From Glycomyces lechevalierae (GTDB lineage: Bacteria > Actinomycetota > Actinomycetes > Mycobacteriales > Micromonosporaceae), in assembly GCF_027622945.1 (NCBI RefSeq), contig NZ_JAPZVQ010000023.1, positions 19,438 to 83,437 on the forward strand: a stretch of 64,000 nt of DNA. The letters run 5' to 3'. Below are positions 38,440-46,590 of the stretch, in pieces. Positions within the stretch are counted from its first letter, which is position 1. Each line of letters begins with the position of its first letter. The translations under genes were made by a program, and so were the position numbers. A model generated the notes under the pieces. That model had not been told where the DNA came from. It saw only the letters and a program-made list of their open reading frames with translations, and searched no databases.

Positions 38440-39239
38440 TACAGCGGGCGCGGCGTCGCCGGGTGGGACCCGGCGGTGACCAGCTCGGCGACGGCGTCGC
38501 GCGGGCTCTTCTGCTTGACGACGCCTTCCCCGACGAGTACGGCGTCGGCTCCGGCGCTGGCGTAGCGGATGAGGTCGCGCGTGCCCCTGACGCCCGATTC
38601 CGCGATCTTGACGACGTCGCGGGGCAGGCCGGGGGCGATGCGCTCGAACACGGAGCGGTCCACGTCGAGCGTAGTCAGGTCGCGGGCGTTGACGCCAATG
38701 ACTTTGGCGCCGGCGCGCAGGGCCCGGTCGGCCTCGTACTCGGTGTGGACCTCGACGAGGGCGGTCATGCCGAGGCCTTCGATGCGCTCGTGGAGGGAGA
38801 CGAGGGTGTCCTGGTCGAGGGCGGCCACGATGAGGAGCACGAGGTCGGCGCCGTGGGCGCGGGCTTCGAGCACCTGGTAGGGGGAGACCACGAAGTCCTT
38901 GCGGAGGACCGGGATCTGGACCTTGGCGCGGACGGCGTCGAGGTCGTCGAGGCTGCCTTTGAAGTAGTGCTGCTCGGTGAGGACCGAGATGACGGCGGCG
39001 CCGCCCGCGGCGTATTCGGCGGCGAGCACGGCCGGGTCGGGGATGTCGGCGAGGGCGCCCTTGGACGGCGAGGCGCGCTTGACCTCGGCGATGACGCCGC
39101 CGCCGGAGAGCGCGGCGTACCCGTCGAGGGCGGGGCGGGCGGCCTCGGCGCGCTCGCGGATCTGCTCGATGGGGGTCGCGGTCTGGCGCCGTTCGAGATC
39201 GGCGCGGACTTCGGTGATGATCTGCTCCAGCACGTTCAC
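38439..39239 (-). CDS. trpC: Indole-3-glycerol phosphate synthase
   Basis: A 266-residue TIM-barrel enzyme that closes the indole ring from CdRP. The KRASPSKGALADI phosphate-loop segment, PVLRKDFVV and GVNARDLTTLDVD are diagnostic; SESGV supplies the late phosphate contact. GTG at 39239 directly follows the stop of the upstream membrane-protein gene (adjacent bases), so translation is coupled. Confidence 0.97.
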   Translation of the reverse strand: MNVLEQIITEVRADLERRQTATPIEQIRERAEAARPALDGYAALSGGGVIAEVKRASPSKGALADIPDPAVLAAEYAAGGAAVISVLTEQHYFKGSLDDLDAVRAKVQIPVLRKDFVVSPYQVLEARAHGADLVLLIVAALDQDTLVSLHERIEGLGMTALVEVHTEYEADRALRAGAKVIGVNARDLTTLDVDRSVFERIAPGLPRDVVKIAESGVRGTRDLIRYASAGADAVLVGEGVVKQKSPRDAVAELVTAGSHPATPRPL

Positions 39240-39794
39240 CTAAGATCGTCCCTTCTCCTGCGCCGATGCCGTGATATTAGGCGACGAGGGGTCCTCGCCG
39301 GAGTCGAGGGCGTTCCACAGCGACACCGGGTCCTCTGCTATGGCGGCGTTGCCGTCGGGTGCCGCTTCGTAGCGGTCGCTCGCGCTGGGCCAGGAGCCCG
39401 CGCGGGCGGTGGTGGCGGCGCCGGCGGCCGCGAGGACGAGCGCGGCGGCGCCCATGGCGATCGGCCAGGGCCCGGCGTCGAGGTTGAGGGCGCCGCCGAG
39501 GGCGGCCGCGAGGCCGGCGAGGGCGGCGACGACGCCGAGGGCGCGGCGGGCGCGGTTGCCGGTGGCGAGCATCGCGAGGAAGGCCGCGCCGCCGGCGAGC
39601 GCGCACGGCAGGGCCCAGGAGGCGAGGTCGGTGCCGGCCTGGGCGGTGGTGGCGGTGATCCCGGCGTGGCCGGTGTCGGTGGTGGTCGTCCAGTCGCGGG
39701 AGGCGGCGAGGGCGGCGACGGCGGCCGCGAGGACGCCTGCGAGGAGGACGCGGGTGCGCTCGGCGGCGCGGGTCTCGCCGGCTGCTTCGCTCAT
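39240..39794 (-). CDS. Trp biosynthesis-associated membrane protein (TIGR02234-like)
   Basis: A 184-residue protein with four hydrophobic helices (about 16-34, 56-76, 84-104, 110-130) and an acidic Ser/Pro C-terminal tail. Its type and its place just before trpC match the actinobacterial tryptophan-associated membrane family; its role is unknown. The ATG overlaps the hisI stop by 4 nt and its stop abuts trpC. In related genomes trpE usually lies just before it; here hisI does. Confidence 0.85.
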   Translation of the reverse strand: MSEAAGETRAAERTRVLLAGVLAAAVAALAASRDWTTTTDTGHAGITATTAQAGTDLASWALPCALAGGAAFLAMLATGNRARRALGVVAALAGLAAALGGALNLDAGPWPIAMGAAALVLAAAGAATTARAGSWPSASDRYEAAPDGNAAIAEDPVSLWNALDSGEDPSSPNITASAQEKGRS

Positions 39795-40135
39795 GCGATC
39801 TCCCTTCCGGTGAAGCAGGTGCGGGTGCCGGTGTGGCAGGCGGGGCCGGTCTGGTCCACCTGGAGCAGGACGGTGTCGCCGTCGCAGTCGACGGCGACCG
39901 AGACGACCGCCTGGTGGTGGCCGGAGGTCTCGCCCTTGACCCAGTACTCGCCGCGGCTGCGCGACCAGTAGGTGGCCTTGCGGGTGGCGACGGTGCGCCG
40001 CAGTGCCTCGGCGTCCATCCACGCGAGCATGAGGACTTCCCCGGTGTCGTGCTGCTGCGCGATGGCCGGGACGAGCCCGTCGGCGTTGAACGTGAGGTTC
40101 GCGATCACGTCGTCGCTGGTCTGTCCTGCTTCCAC
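39791..40135 (-). CDS. hisI: Phosphoribosyl-AMP cyclohydrolase
   Basis: A 114-residue zinc enzyme for the third step of histidine synthesis. The motif TYWSRSRGEYWVKGETSG and the metal ligands in DCDGDTVLLQVDQTGPACHTGTRTCF are complete. Two starts are possible: GTG 40135, with CACAAT 8 nt upstream as a leaderless -10, or GTG 40174, which adds 13 residues; the shorter matches family length. The gene leads the trp operon and is divergent from the reductase gene. Confidence 0.96.
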   Translation of the reverse strand: MEAGQTSDDVIANLTFNADGLVPAIAQQHDTGEVLMLAWMDAEALRRTVATRKATYWSRSRGEYWVKGETSGHHQAVVSVAVDCDGDTVLLQVDQTGPACHTGTRTCFTGREIA

Positions 40136-40215
40136 GTCTACTGATTGTGATCGCTCCCCGCCGCGGTCCGCCACCCGGGCCCGGTCGGGAGTGCATCGTG
40201 GGATTCTCGGGGGTT

Positions 40216-40884
40216 ATGGAGCGCCCTTATGTGATCGTTTCGGCCGCGATGAGCATCGACGGCTATTTGGACGACGTGTCGCCGGACCGGCTGATGCTGT
40301 CGAACGCGGCGGACTTCGACCGGGTGGACGCGGTGCGCGCGGGCGTGGACGCGATCGCGGTCGGCGCGGGCACGGTCCGCGCTGACGACCCGCGGCTGCT
40401 CGTGCGCTCGGCCGGGCGCCGGGAGGAGCGGGAGGCGTCGGGCCGCCCGGCGTCGCCGCTGCGGGTCGTGTTCTCGCCCTCGGGGGACCTCGACCCTGAG
40501 GCGCGGCTGTTCGACGGCGAGGGCGGCCCGGTCGTCGTCTACACGAGCGAGGCGGGCGCGGCGGCGTGCGCGCTCGCCCCGGAGGCCGCGGAGGTCGTCC
40601 CGTTCGGCGCCGTCCTGGAGCTCCCCCGGGCCCTGGCGGACCTGGCCGCGCGGGGCGTGGAGCGGCTGCTCGTGGAGGGCGGCGGCACGATCCACACCCT
40701 GTTCCTCGCCGAGGACGCCGTGGACGAGATGCACCTGGCGGTCGCGCCGTTCCTGCTGGGGAGCCTGGGCGGGCCGCGGTTCGTGCACGCGGCCGCGTTC
40801 CCGCAGTCGCCCGAGCGGCCGCTGCGGCTGGCCGAGACGCGCGCGATCGGGGAGGTCGCGCTGCTGGTCTACCGCCGGGACTGA
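40216..40884 (+). CDS. RibD C-terminal/dihydrofolate-reductase-fold reductase
   Basis: A 222-residue NADPH reductase-like protein. The N-terminal RPYVIVSAAMSIDGYLDD, AIAVGAGTVRADDPRLLVR and LLVEGGGTIHTLFL segments mark the RibD C-terminal family, related to 5-amino-6-(5-phosphoribosylamino)uracil reductase. Without a deaminase domain or rib neighbours it may act outside riboflavin synthesis. GTG 40198 (with GGGAG 6 nt upstream) is an alternative start adding six residues. Confidence 0.88.
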   Translation: MERPYVIVSAAMSIDGYLDDVSPDRLMLSNAADFDRVDAVRAGVDAIAVGAGTVRADDPRLLVRSAGRREEREASGRPASPLRVVFSPSGDLDPEARLFDGEGGPVVVYTSEAGAAACALAPEAAEVVPFGAVLELPRALADLAARGVERLLVEGGGTIHTLFLAEDAVDEMHLAVAPFLLGSLGGPRFVHAAAFPQSPERPLRLAETRAIGEVALLVYRRD

Positions 40885-40938
40885 CCGCCCCGCGGGCTCC
40901 CGGAAGTGGCCGAACCGGGGCGTTTCGTCACTTATGGT

Positions 40939-40959
40939 GACTGGAGTGCCACTCCAGTC
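40939..40959. promoter_or_regulatory. Perfect 21-bp palindrome upstream of the BCCT gene
   Basis: Ten-base arms (GACTGGAGTG and CACTCCAGTC) flank a single C. TATGGT (40933-40938) immediately upstream could be a -10 box, placing the palindrome at the transcription start, 20 nt before the BCCT ATG. This is a typical repressor position; an osmotic or substrate-responsive regulator is plausible but not identified. Confidence 0.65.
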
Positions 40960-40979
40960 CGACGAACGGAGCCCTGCCC

Positions 40980-42728
40980 ATGGCTGCGACCGAGACGCCG
41001 CCCACCGATCCCGCGGAGGTCCCGCCCCCGCCCGCGCCGCCGGTCGAGGCGGAGGAGCGGCAGGCCACGCACCCGGTCGACCAGCCCGTGTTCTGGATCA
41101 GCGCCGTCGTGATCCTCGCCGTCATCGTCGTCGGCGCGGTCTTCCCCGACCAGTTCGAGACCGGCTCCACCGCCGCCCTCAACTGGGTGATCGTGAACTT
41201 TGCGTGGCTGTTCATCATCGCAGGGAACATCTTCGTGGTCCTCGCGATCTACATCGCCGTGAGCCGCTACGGCAACATCAAGCTCGCCGCGAACCCCGAC
41301 GAGGAGCCCGAGTTCGGGACGCTCCCGTGGATCTCCATGATGTTCGCCGCCGGCATGGGCATCGGCCTCATGTTCTACGGCGTGGCCGAGCCGCTCGCGC
41401 ACTTCTTCGACGCGCCCCCGCCGCTCGAGCTCGACCCCGCCTCCCCCTACTTCAACGACCAGCTCACCGAGGGCGCGCTCGTCTACTCGTTCTTCCACTG
41501 GGGACTCCACCCGTGGGCGATCTACGCCGTCGCCGGCCTCGCCCTCGGCTACTCGACGTTCCGCAAGCAGCGCGGCAACAACATGAGCGACGCGTTCGCG
41601 CCGCTCACCGCCGGGAAGGCCTGGGGGCCGCTCACCGGCAAGGCCATCGACCTGCTCGCCGTGTTCGCCACGGTCTTCGGCACGGCCGCGAGCCTCGGCC
41701 TCGGCGCGCTCCAGGTCGCCGTCGGCCTCGACATCGTCGTGGGCGTGCCCGGCTCGAAGCAGCTGGAGCTCATCGTCATCATCGCGCTGACGGCCGCGTT
41801 CGTCGCCTCGGCGTTCTCGGGCGTGCACCGCGGCGTCAAATGGCTGTCGACGACGAACGTGGTCCTCGCCCTGTTCCTCGTCGTGTTCGTGTTCTTCGCC
41901 GGGCCGACCCTGTTCATCCTCGACGCCTGGCCCAGCGCCGTCGGCGGCTACCTCACCGACCTCGTCGGCATCTCCAGCGCCACCGGCGCGTTCGGCGGCT
42001 CCGACTGGATGGGCACCTGGACGATCTTCTACTGGGCGTGGTGGCTCTCGTGGGCGCCCTTCGTCGGCACCTTCATCGCCCGCATCTCGCGCGGGCGCAC
42101 CATCCGCCAGTTCATCGTCGGCGTCCTCCTCATCCCCTCGGCCGCTTCGACACTGTGGTTCGCGATCCTCGGCGGCACCGCCCTGTGGCAGCAGAACCAC
42201 GGCCAGGACTTCAGCGGCGCCGTCGCCCTCGGCGAGGAGTACACGCTGTTCGCGGTCCTCGAGTCGCTGCCGCTCTACAGCCTCCTCTCCGGACTCTCCA
42301 TGGTCCTCGTCGCGATCTACTTCGTGACCGGCGCCGACTCGGCCTCGCTCGTCCTCGGGTCCCTCTCCAGCCACGGCTCGCTCGCGCCCAAGAAGCCCCT
42401 CGTCGTGTTCTGGGGCGCGACGATCGGCGCCGTCGCCGCGGTCCTCCTGCTCACCGGCGGCCTGCAGGGGCTCAAGAACGCGACGATCATCGTGGCCCTG
42501 CCGTTCGTCGTCGTCATGCTCCTGCTGTGCGTCTCGCTCATGAAGGAGCTCACCCGCGACCCCGCCGCGCATCCGCTCCGCTACCAGTTGCGGCACAAGG
42601 GCTTCCGCGACGCCATCCGCAAACTCGTGGGCGAGGAGGTCTCCCGCACCGCCGAACGCAACCGGTGGGGCCGCAGCCGCCTGCGCTTCGGCGTCGGGAA
42701 CGGCAAGCGGACCAGCACGGACGAGTGA
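40980..42728 (+). CDS. BCCT family betaine/choline/carnitine transporter
   Basis: A 582-residue secondary transporter importing a quaternary-ammonium osmolyte such as glycine betaine, usually with Na+ or H+. Twelve membrane helices are expected; the family hallmarks GMGIGLMFYGVAEPLAHF (helix 3) and the Trp-rich IFYWAWWLSWAPFVGTFIARISRGRTIR (helix 8) are intact. N-terminal (about 40) and C-terminal (about 60, basic) tails are cytoplasmic and often sense osmolarity. CGGAG precedes the ATG. The palindrome upstream suggests regulation. Confidence 0.95.
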   Translation: MAATETPPTDPAEVPPPPAPPVEAEERQATHPVDQPVFWISAVVILAVIVVGAVFPDQFETGSTAALNWVIVNFAWLFIIAGNIFVVLAIYIAVSRYGNIKLAANPDEEPEFGTLPWISMMFAAGMGIGLMFYGVAEPLAHFFDAPPPLELDPASPYFNDQLTEGALVYSFFHWGLHPWAIYAVAGLALGYSTFRKQRGNNMSDAFAPLTAGKAWGPLTGKAIDLLAVFATVFGTAASLGLGALQVAVGLDIVVGVPGSKQLELIVIIALTAAFVASAFSGVHRGVKWLSTTNVVLALFLVVFVFFAGPTLFILDAWPSAVGGYLTDLVGISSATGAFGGSDWMGTWTIFYWAWWLSWAPFVGTFIARISRGRTIRQFIVGVLLIPSAASTLWFAILGGTALWQQNHGQDFSGAVALGEEYTLFAVLESLPLYSLLSGLSMVLVAIYFVTGADSASLVLGSLSSHGSLAPKKPLVVFWGATIGAVAAVLLLTGGLQGLKNATIIVALPFVVVMLLLCVSLMKELTRDPAAHPLRYQLRHKGFRDAIRKLVGEEVSRTAERNRWGRSRLRFGVGNGKRTSTDE

Positions 42729-42781
42729 GGCCGCGCGCCGCTGCTATTTTATGGGATGACCGTGCGGCGGAAGGAAACCTC

Positions 42782-43744
42782 ATGAAGGCGATCGTGGTCG
42801 AGCAGACCGGCGGGCCCGGCGTGATGCGCGTGCTCGAAGGCGACGACCCGGGCCCCCGCCCGGGCCAGATCGCCGTCAAGGTCGCCGCCGCCGGCGTCAA
42901 CTTCATCGACGTCTACCACCGCACCGGCGCCTACGGCCTGCCCGTGCCGTTCACCCCCGGCCTCGAAGGCGGCGGGTACGTCGCCGCGATCGGCGCCGGC
43001 GTCACCGGCTTCGCCGTCGGCGACGAGGTCGCATGGAAGAGCGTCCCCGGCTCCTACGCCGACCTCGTCATCGGCGACGCGGACGAGTTCGTGCCCGTCC
43101 CCGAGAAGGTCGCCGTCGAGACCGCCGCCGCCGTCATGCTCCAGGGCCTCACCGCCCACTACCTGTGCAACACGGTCTATCCCGTCCAGGAGGGCGACAC
43201 CGTCATCGTCCACGCCGCCGCCGGCGGCATGGGCCTCCTCCTCACCCAGATGGTGAAATCCAAGGGCGGCAAGGTCATCGGCACTGTCTCCACGGACGCG
43301 AAGGCCGAACTCGCCCGCCAGAACGGCGCCGACCACGTCATGCGCTACGAGGGCTTCGGCGCGAAGGCCCGCGAACTCACCGGCGGCGAAGGCGTCGCCG
43401 CGGTCTTCGACGGCGTCGGCAAGACCACCTTCAGCGAAGGCCTCGGCGCCCTGCGCCGCCGCGGCGTCATGGCCCTCTTCGGCCAGTCGAGCGGCCCCGT
43501 CCCGCCCGTCGACCCGCAGCTCCTCCACAAGGGAGGCTCGCTCATCCTCACCCGCCCCACCCTCGGCGACTTCACCGCGACCCGCGAGGAGTACCTGTGG
43601 CGCGCGGGCGAGGTCTTCCAGATGATCGAGGACGACGACCTCCTCGTGCGCGTCGGCGAGACCTTCCGCCTCGAAGAGGCTCCCGAAGCCCACCAGGCCC
43701 TCGAAGCCCGCAAGACCACCGGGAAGCTCCTGCTCATCCCCTGA
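42782..43744 (+). CDS. Quinone oxidoreductase (zinc-free MDR family)
   Basis: A 320-residue NADPH-dependent quinone reductase. GroES-like N-terminal part with AGVNFIDVYHRTGAYGLPVPFTPGLEGGG, and nucleotide motif VIVHAAAGGMGLLLTQMVKSKGGKVIGTVST. No zinc ligands are visible, as expected for QOR. AAGGAAA precedes the ATG. An AT-rich patch (42744-42756) supplies a likely promoter independent of the BCCT gene. Confidence 0.93.
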   Translation: MKAIVVEQTGGPGVMRVLEGDDPGPRPGQIAVKVAAAGVNFIDVYHRTGAYGLPVPFTPGLEGGGYVAAIGAGVTGFAVGDEVAWKSVPGSYADLVIGDADEFVPVPEKVAVETAAAVMLQGLTAHYLCNTVYPVQEGDTVIVHAAAGGMGLLLTQMVKSKGGKVIGTVSTDAKAELARQNGADHVMRYEGFGAKARELTGGEGVAAVFDGVGKTTFSEGLGALRRRGVMALFGQSSGPVPPVDPQLLHKGGSLILTRPTLGDFTATREEYLWRAGEVFQMIEDDDLLVRVGETFRLEEAPEAHQALEARKTTGKLLLIP

Positions 43745-43796
43745 CGGCCGTACCCCCCGGGGGTAACCGTCGACGGCGCGGCTACCATCGGCGACC

Positions 43797-44279
43797 ATGG
43801 ATGCGACACCGCCTCAGATCCGGCGCGCGACCGGAGCCGACACCGACCGCGTCAACACGCTCATCCACGCCTCCAGCGCCTACCACGGCGAATACGCGCC
43901 GATCCTCGACGGATACCGGCTTGGCCCCGACTACCTCGAACGGCACCCCACCTACCTCGCCGTCGACGAGCACGACACCCTCATGGGCTTCTACTCGCTC
44001 CTCGTCGACCCCGCCACCCTCGCAGAGCACGGCTTCGCACTCCCCGAACTCAACCTGCTCTTCGTCGACGACCGCTTGCAGGGCAAAGGCATCGGCCGCC
44101 GACTGATCGGCCACATGCTCGACCTCGCCAGATCCGAAGGCATCACGGAGATCCGCGTCGTGTCCAATCCCCCGGCCGAACCGTTCTACCGCAGCGTCGG
44201 CGCCGAGAAGACCGGCACGGTCCCGCCGACGCCCCCGCGCGTCACCTGGGAGCGGCCGGAACTGCGGTTCCGGCTGTAG
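43797..44279 (+). CDS. GNAT family N-acetyltransferase
   Basis: A 160-residue acetyltransferase. Acetyl-CoA binding segment DDRLQGKGIGRRLIGHMLDLARSEG (about 90-114), preceded by LNLLFV and followed by NPPAEPFYRSVGAEKTG. The substrate is not evident. TACCAT 8 nt before the ATG suggests leaderless transcription. Its last 38 nt overlap the convergent GlxA-type gene. Confidence 0.9.
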   Translation: MDATPPQIRRATGADTDRVNTLIHASSAYHGEYAPILDGYRLGPDYLERHPTYLAVDEHDTLMGFYSLLVDPATLAEHGFALPELNLLFVDDRLQGKGIGRRLIGHMLDLARSEGITEIRVVSNPPAEPFYRSVGAEKTGTVPPTPPRVTWERPELRFRL

Positions 44280-45255
44280 CCTCCCGCTCCCGGAAGGTCC
44301 GCCGGTACACCGACGGCGACACGCCCAGGACCGCCCGCAGATGCTGGCGCAGCGAGACACCCGTCCCGAGCCCGGCGTGCCGCGCGATCTGATCCACGGT
44401 GAGCTCGCTCGACTCGAGCAGCCGCCGGGCGTGGTCGACGCGCTGGCGGGTGAGCCACTGCGCCGGGCTCTGCCCGGTCTCCTCGCGGAACCGGCGGGTG
44501 AAGGAGCGGCGGCTCATCCGGGCCCGGGCCGCGAGCTCGTCGATCGACAGTGGACGGTCGAGGTGCCGGAGCGCCCATTCGCGGGCCTCGGCGGTGCCGG
44601 TCCCGGCGGGCTCGGGGACGGGCCGTTCGATGAACTGGGCCTGGCCGCCCTCGCGCCAGGGCGGCATGACGCAGCGGCGCGCGACGGCGTTCGCGACCTC
44701 GCTGCCGTAGTCGCGGCGCACCAGGTGCAGGCAGAGGTCCACGGCCGCACCGGCTCCGGCAGAGGTGAGGATGCGGCCCTCGTCGACGAACAGCACGTCG
44801 GGGTCCACGGCGACCGCCGGGTGGCGCTCGCTGAGCCGGTCGGTGAGCATCCAGTGGGTGGTGGCGGCGCGGCCGTCGAGCAGGCCCAGGCCGGCGAGCA
44901 CGAACGCGGCGCTGCAGAAGGACACGATCCGCGTCTCGGGCCGGACGTCCGCGAACACCTCCGCGAGCCCGGGAGGCGGCTCGGGCAGGTCGCATACGTG
45001 GTTCCCGGCGGGGTCCACGGTCGCCACGATCACGGTGTCGGCCGTGGCCAGCAGCTCGGGGCCGTGCTCGACGTTGATCGTGTACCCGGCGGTGGTGCGG
45101 ACCGGGCCGCCGTCGAGGGAGCACACGCGCACGTCGTACCGGGGCACGCCGTCCACATGCCCGGCGGTGGCGAAGACGCGCTCGGGGACGCCGAGGTCGA
45201 ACGTGATGACGCCGTCGAGCGCGAGCACGGCCACGCGGTGGGGGGAAGCGGTCAT
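44242..45255 (-). CDS. GlxA family transcriptional regulator (DJ-1/PfpI plus AraC)
   Basis: A 337-residue regulator. Residues about 5-170 are a DJ-1/PfpI-type domain (VAVLALDGVITFDLGVPERVF, SFCSAAFVLAGLGLLDGRAATTHW) with the nucleophile-elbow cysteine kept in SFCSAAF. Residues about 225-320 are an AraC helix-turn-helix pair (RARMSRRSFTRRFREETGQSPAQWLTRQRVDHARRLLE). It is divergent from an NADPH oxidoreductase gene 103 nt away, its likely target. Confidence 0.92.
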   Translation of the reverse strand: MTASPHRVAVLALDGVITFDLGVPERVFATAGHVDGVPRYDVRVCSLDGGPVRTTAGYTINVEHGPELLATADTVIVATVDPAGNHVCDLPEPPPGLAEVFADVRPETRIVSFCSAAFVLAGLGLLDGRAATTHWMLTDRLSERHPAVAVDPDVLFVDEGRILTSAGAGAAVDLCLHLVRRDYGSEVANAVARRCVMPPWREGGQAQFIERPVPEPAGTGTAEAREWALRHLDRPLSIDELAARARMSRRSFTRRFREETGQSPAQWLTRQRVDHARRLLESSELTVDQIARHAGLGTGVSLRQHLRAVLGVSPSVYRRTFREREATAGTAVPAAPR

Positions 45256-45274
45256 GGCCCGATTCTTTCACATC

Positions 45275-45288
45275 ATGGCCCTCGGGCC
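45275..45288. promoter_or_regulatory. TGGCCCTCGGGCCA palindrome in the GlxA-oxidoreductase gap
   Basis: A 14-bp inverted repeat with 6-bp perfect arms, 20 nt from the regulator start and 70 nt from the oxidoreductase start. It is a candidate operator for the divergent pair, though G+C content makes chance arms possible. Confidence 0.4.
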
Positions 45289-45358
45289 ACTGGGCGCGCG
45301 GCCGCCCGCCGCGCAGACTGGTCCTCACCGCAACGGAAACGACCGGAAGGAATCCACA

Positions 45359-46297
45359 ATGGCCACGATGCGAACCGTGAAGCAGGACGAACTCGGCGGA
45401 CCCGACGTCCTCAAGGTCGTCGAGACCGAGCGCCCCGAACCGGGCGTCGGCGAGATCCTCGTCAAAGTGCACGCCGCGGGCCTCAACCCGGTGGACTGGA
45501 AGACCCGCGCCTACGGCGGACTCCTCGGCCGCGCCGGCGACTTCACCCTCGGCTGGGACGTCTCGGGCACCGTCGCCGCGGTCGGCTTCGGCGTGCGGCT
45601 CTACGAGGTCGGCGACGAGGTCTTCGGTATGCCGCGCTTCCCGCAGTTCGCCGCGGGCTACTCCGAGTACGTGACCGGCCCGGCCCGCCACTTCGCCCGC
45701 AAGCCCGCCGGCCTCGGCCACGTCGAAGCCGCCGCCCTCCCGCTGGCCGGGCTCACCGCCTACCAGTCCCTCGTGGACGTCGCGGGCATCGAAGCGGGCC
45801 AGACGGTCCTGATCCACGCCGCCGCGGGCGGCGTCGGCCACCTCGCCGTCCAGATCGCCAAAGCCAAAGGCGCCCATGTGATCGCGACCGCCAGCGCCGC
45901 CAAGCACGACTACCTCAAGGGCATCGGCGCAGACGAGGTCGTCGACTACACCGCAGGCGATTTCGCCGAGCAGGTCAGCGGCATCGACATCGTGCTCGAC
46001 GGTGTGGGCGACGAGTACACGGCCCGCTCGGCCCCGGTGGTCCGCGACGGCGGCTACCTCATCACCCTCCCCGGCCCGGCTGACGTCCCGGCGGCCGAGG
46101 AGGCGCGGATCAAGGCCGGGTTCTCGATCGTCGAGCCCGACCTGATCGGCCTCAACGCCCTCGCCGCCCTCGTGGAGGCCGGGCGGCTCACGCCCACGGT
46201 GTCCGAGACCTATCCCTTGGACGAGGTCGGCAAGGCCCACGCCTCCCTCGAGACGGGCCGCACCATCGGCAAGATCGTCCTCACCGTCGCCGAGTGA
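45359..46297 (+). CDS. NADP-dependent MDR-family oxidoreductase
   Basis: A 312-residue medium-chain reductase of the quinone-reductase/enoyl-reductase type. VHAAGLNPVDWKTRAYGG and the nucleotide motif VLIHAAAGGVGHLAVQIAKAKGAHVIATAS are clear; no zinc ligands. The ATG at 45359 follows AAGGAA; an upstream extension would shadow the regulator gene. Divergence from the GlxA regulator suggests response to a reactive aldehyde or quinone; this is inference. Confidence 0.92.
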   Translation: MATMRTVKQDELGGPDVLKVVETERPEPGVGEILVKVHAAGLNPVDWKTRAYGGLLGRAGDFTLGWDVSGTVAAVGFGVRLYEVGDEVFGMPRFPQFAAGYSEYVTGPARHFARKPAGLGHVEAAALPLAGLTAYQSLVDVAGIEAGQTVLIHAAAGGVGHLAVQIAKAKGAHVIATASAAKHDYLKGIGADEVVDYTAGDFAEQVSGIDIVLDGVGDEYTARSAPVVRDGGYLITLPGPADVPAAEEARIKAGFSIVEPDLIGLNALAALVEAGRLTPTVSETYPLDEVGKAHASLETGRTIGKIVLTVAE

Positions 46298-46312
46298 ATG
46301 ACCTTCAAAAGA

Positions 46313-46367
46313 TTATCCACAGGCTTGCGATCAGGCAACATGTCACCCACTCACGTAGTTATCCACA
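46313..46367 (+). other. Two perfect DnaA boxes in an AT-rich gap
   Basis: TTATCCACA occurs at 46313-46321 and 46359-46367 in the same orientation, in a 293-nt gap (46298-46590) whose first 130 nt are much lower in G+C than the window. No dnaA, dnaN or gyr gene is nearby and only two boxes are present, so this is not a typical oriC. It may be a DnaA-titrating site, a regulatory site or debris of a lost element. Confidence 0.6.
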
Positions 46368-46474
46368 GGGGAAAAACATTCCTTGAGTGTCTTGACTTTC
46401 TGTGGGAGGCTGGCTTCAGTTTTGGTGTAGGTCGGCGGTAGGTAGGGGACCGCGCGGACCGCCGGAAGATCGGA

Positions 46475-46496
46475 GGCGCGGGATGGCTCCCGCGCC
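46475..46496 (-). terminator. Hairpin downstream of the ABC exporter operon
   Basis: GGCGCGGGA and TCCCGCGCC (46475-46483, 46488-46496) form a perfect 9-bp stem with a 4-nt loop, 95 nt past the exporter stop. Confidence 0.5.
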
Positions 46497-46590
46497 GACG
46501 GCACCTGCACCAGGCCACCGCGGTAGCGGCGGCGGTCGGTCCTCAGCCAGGCCGACCGCCCCCGCCACAACACGAGTCAGTGCTCCACCA

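Noticed and set aside
46313..46367. Chromosomal origin of replication.
   Set aside because: Only two DnaA boxes, no dnaA/dnaN/gyrB genes and no box cluster.
46343..46573. A 76-codon minus-strand frame in the DnaA-box gap.
   Set aside because: No ribosome site, no recognised family, and Arg/Ser-rich composition typical of chance frames.
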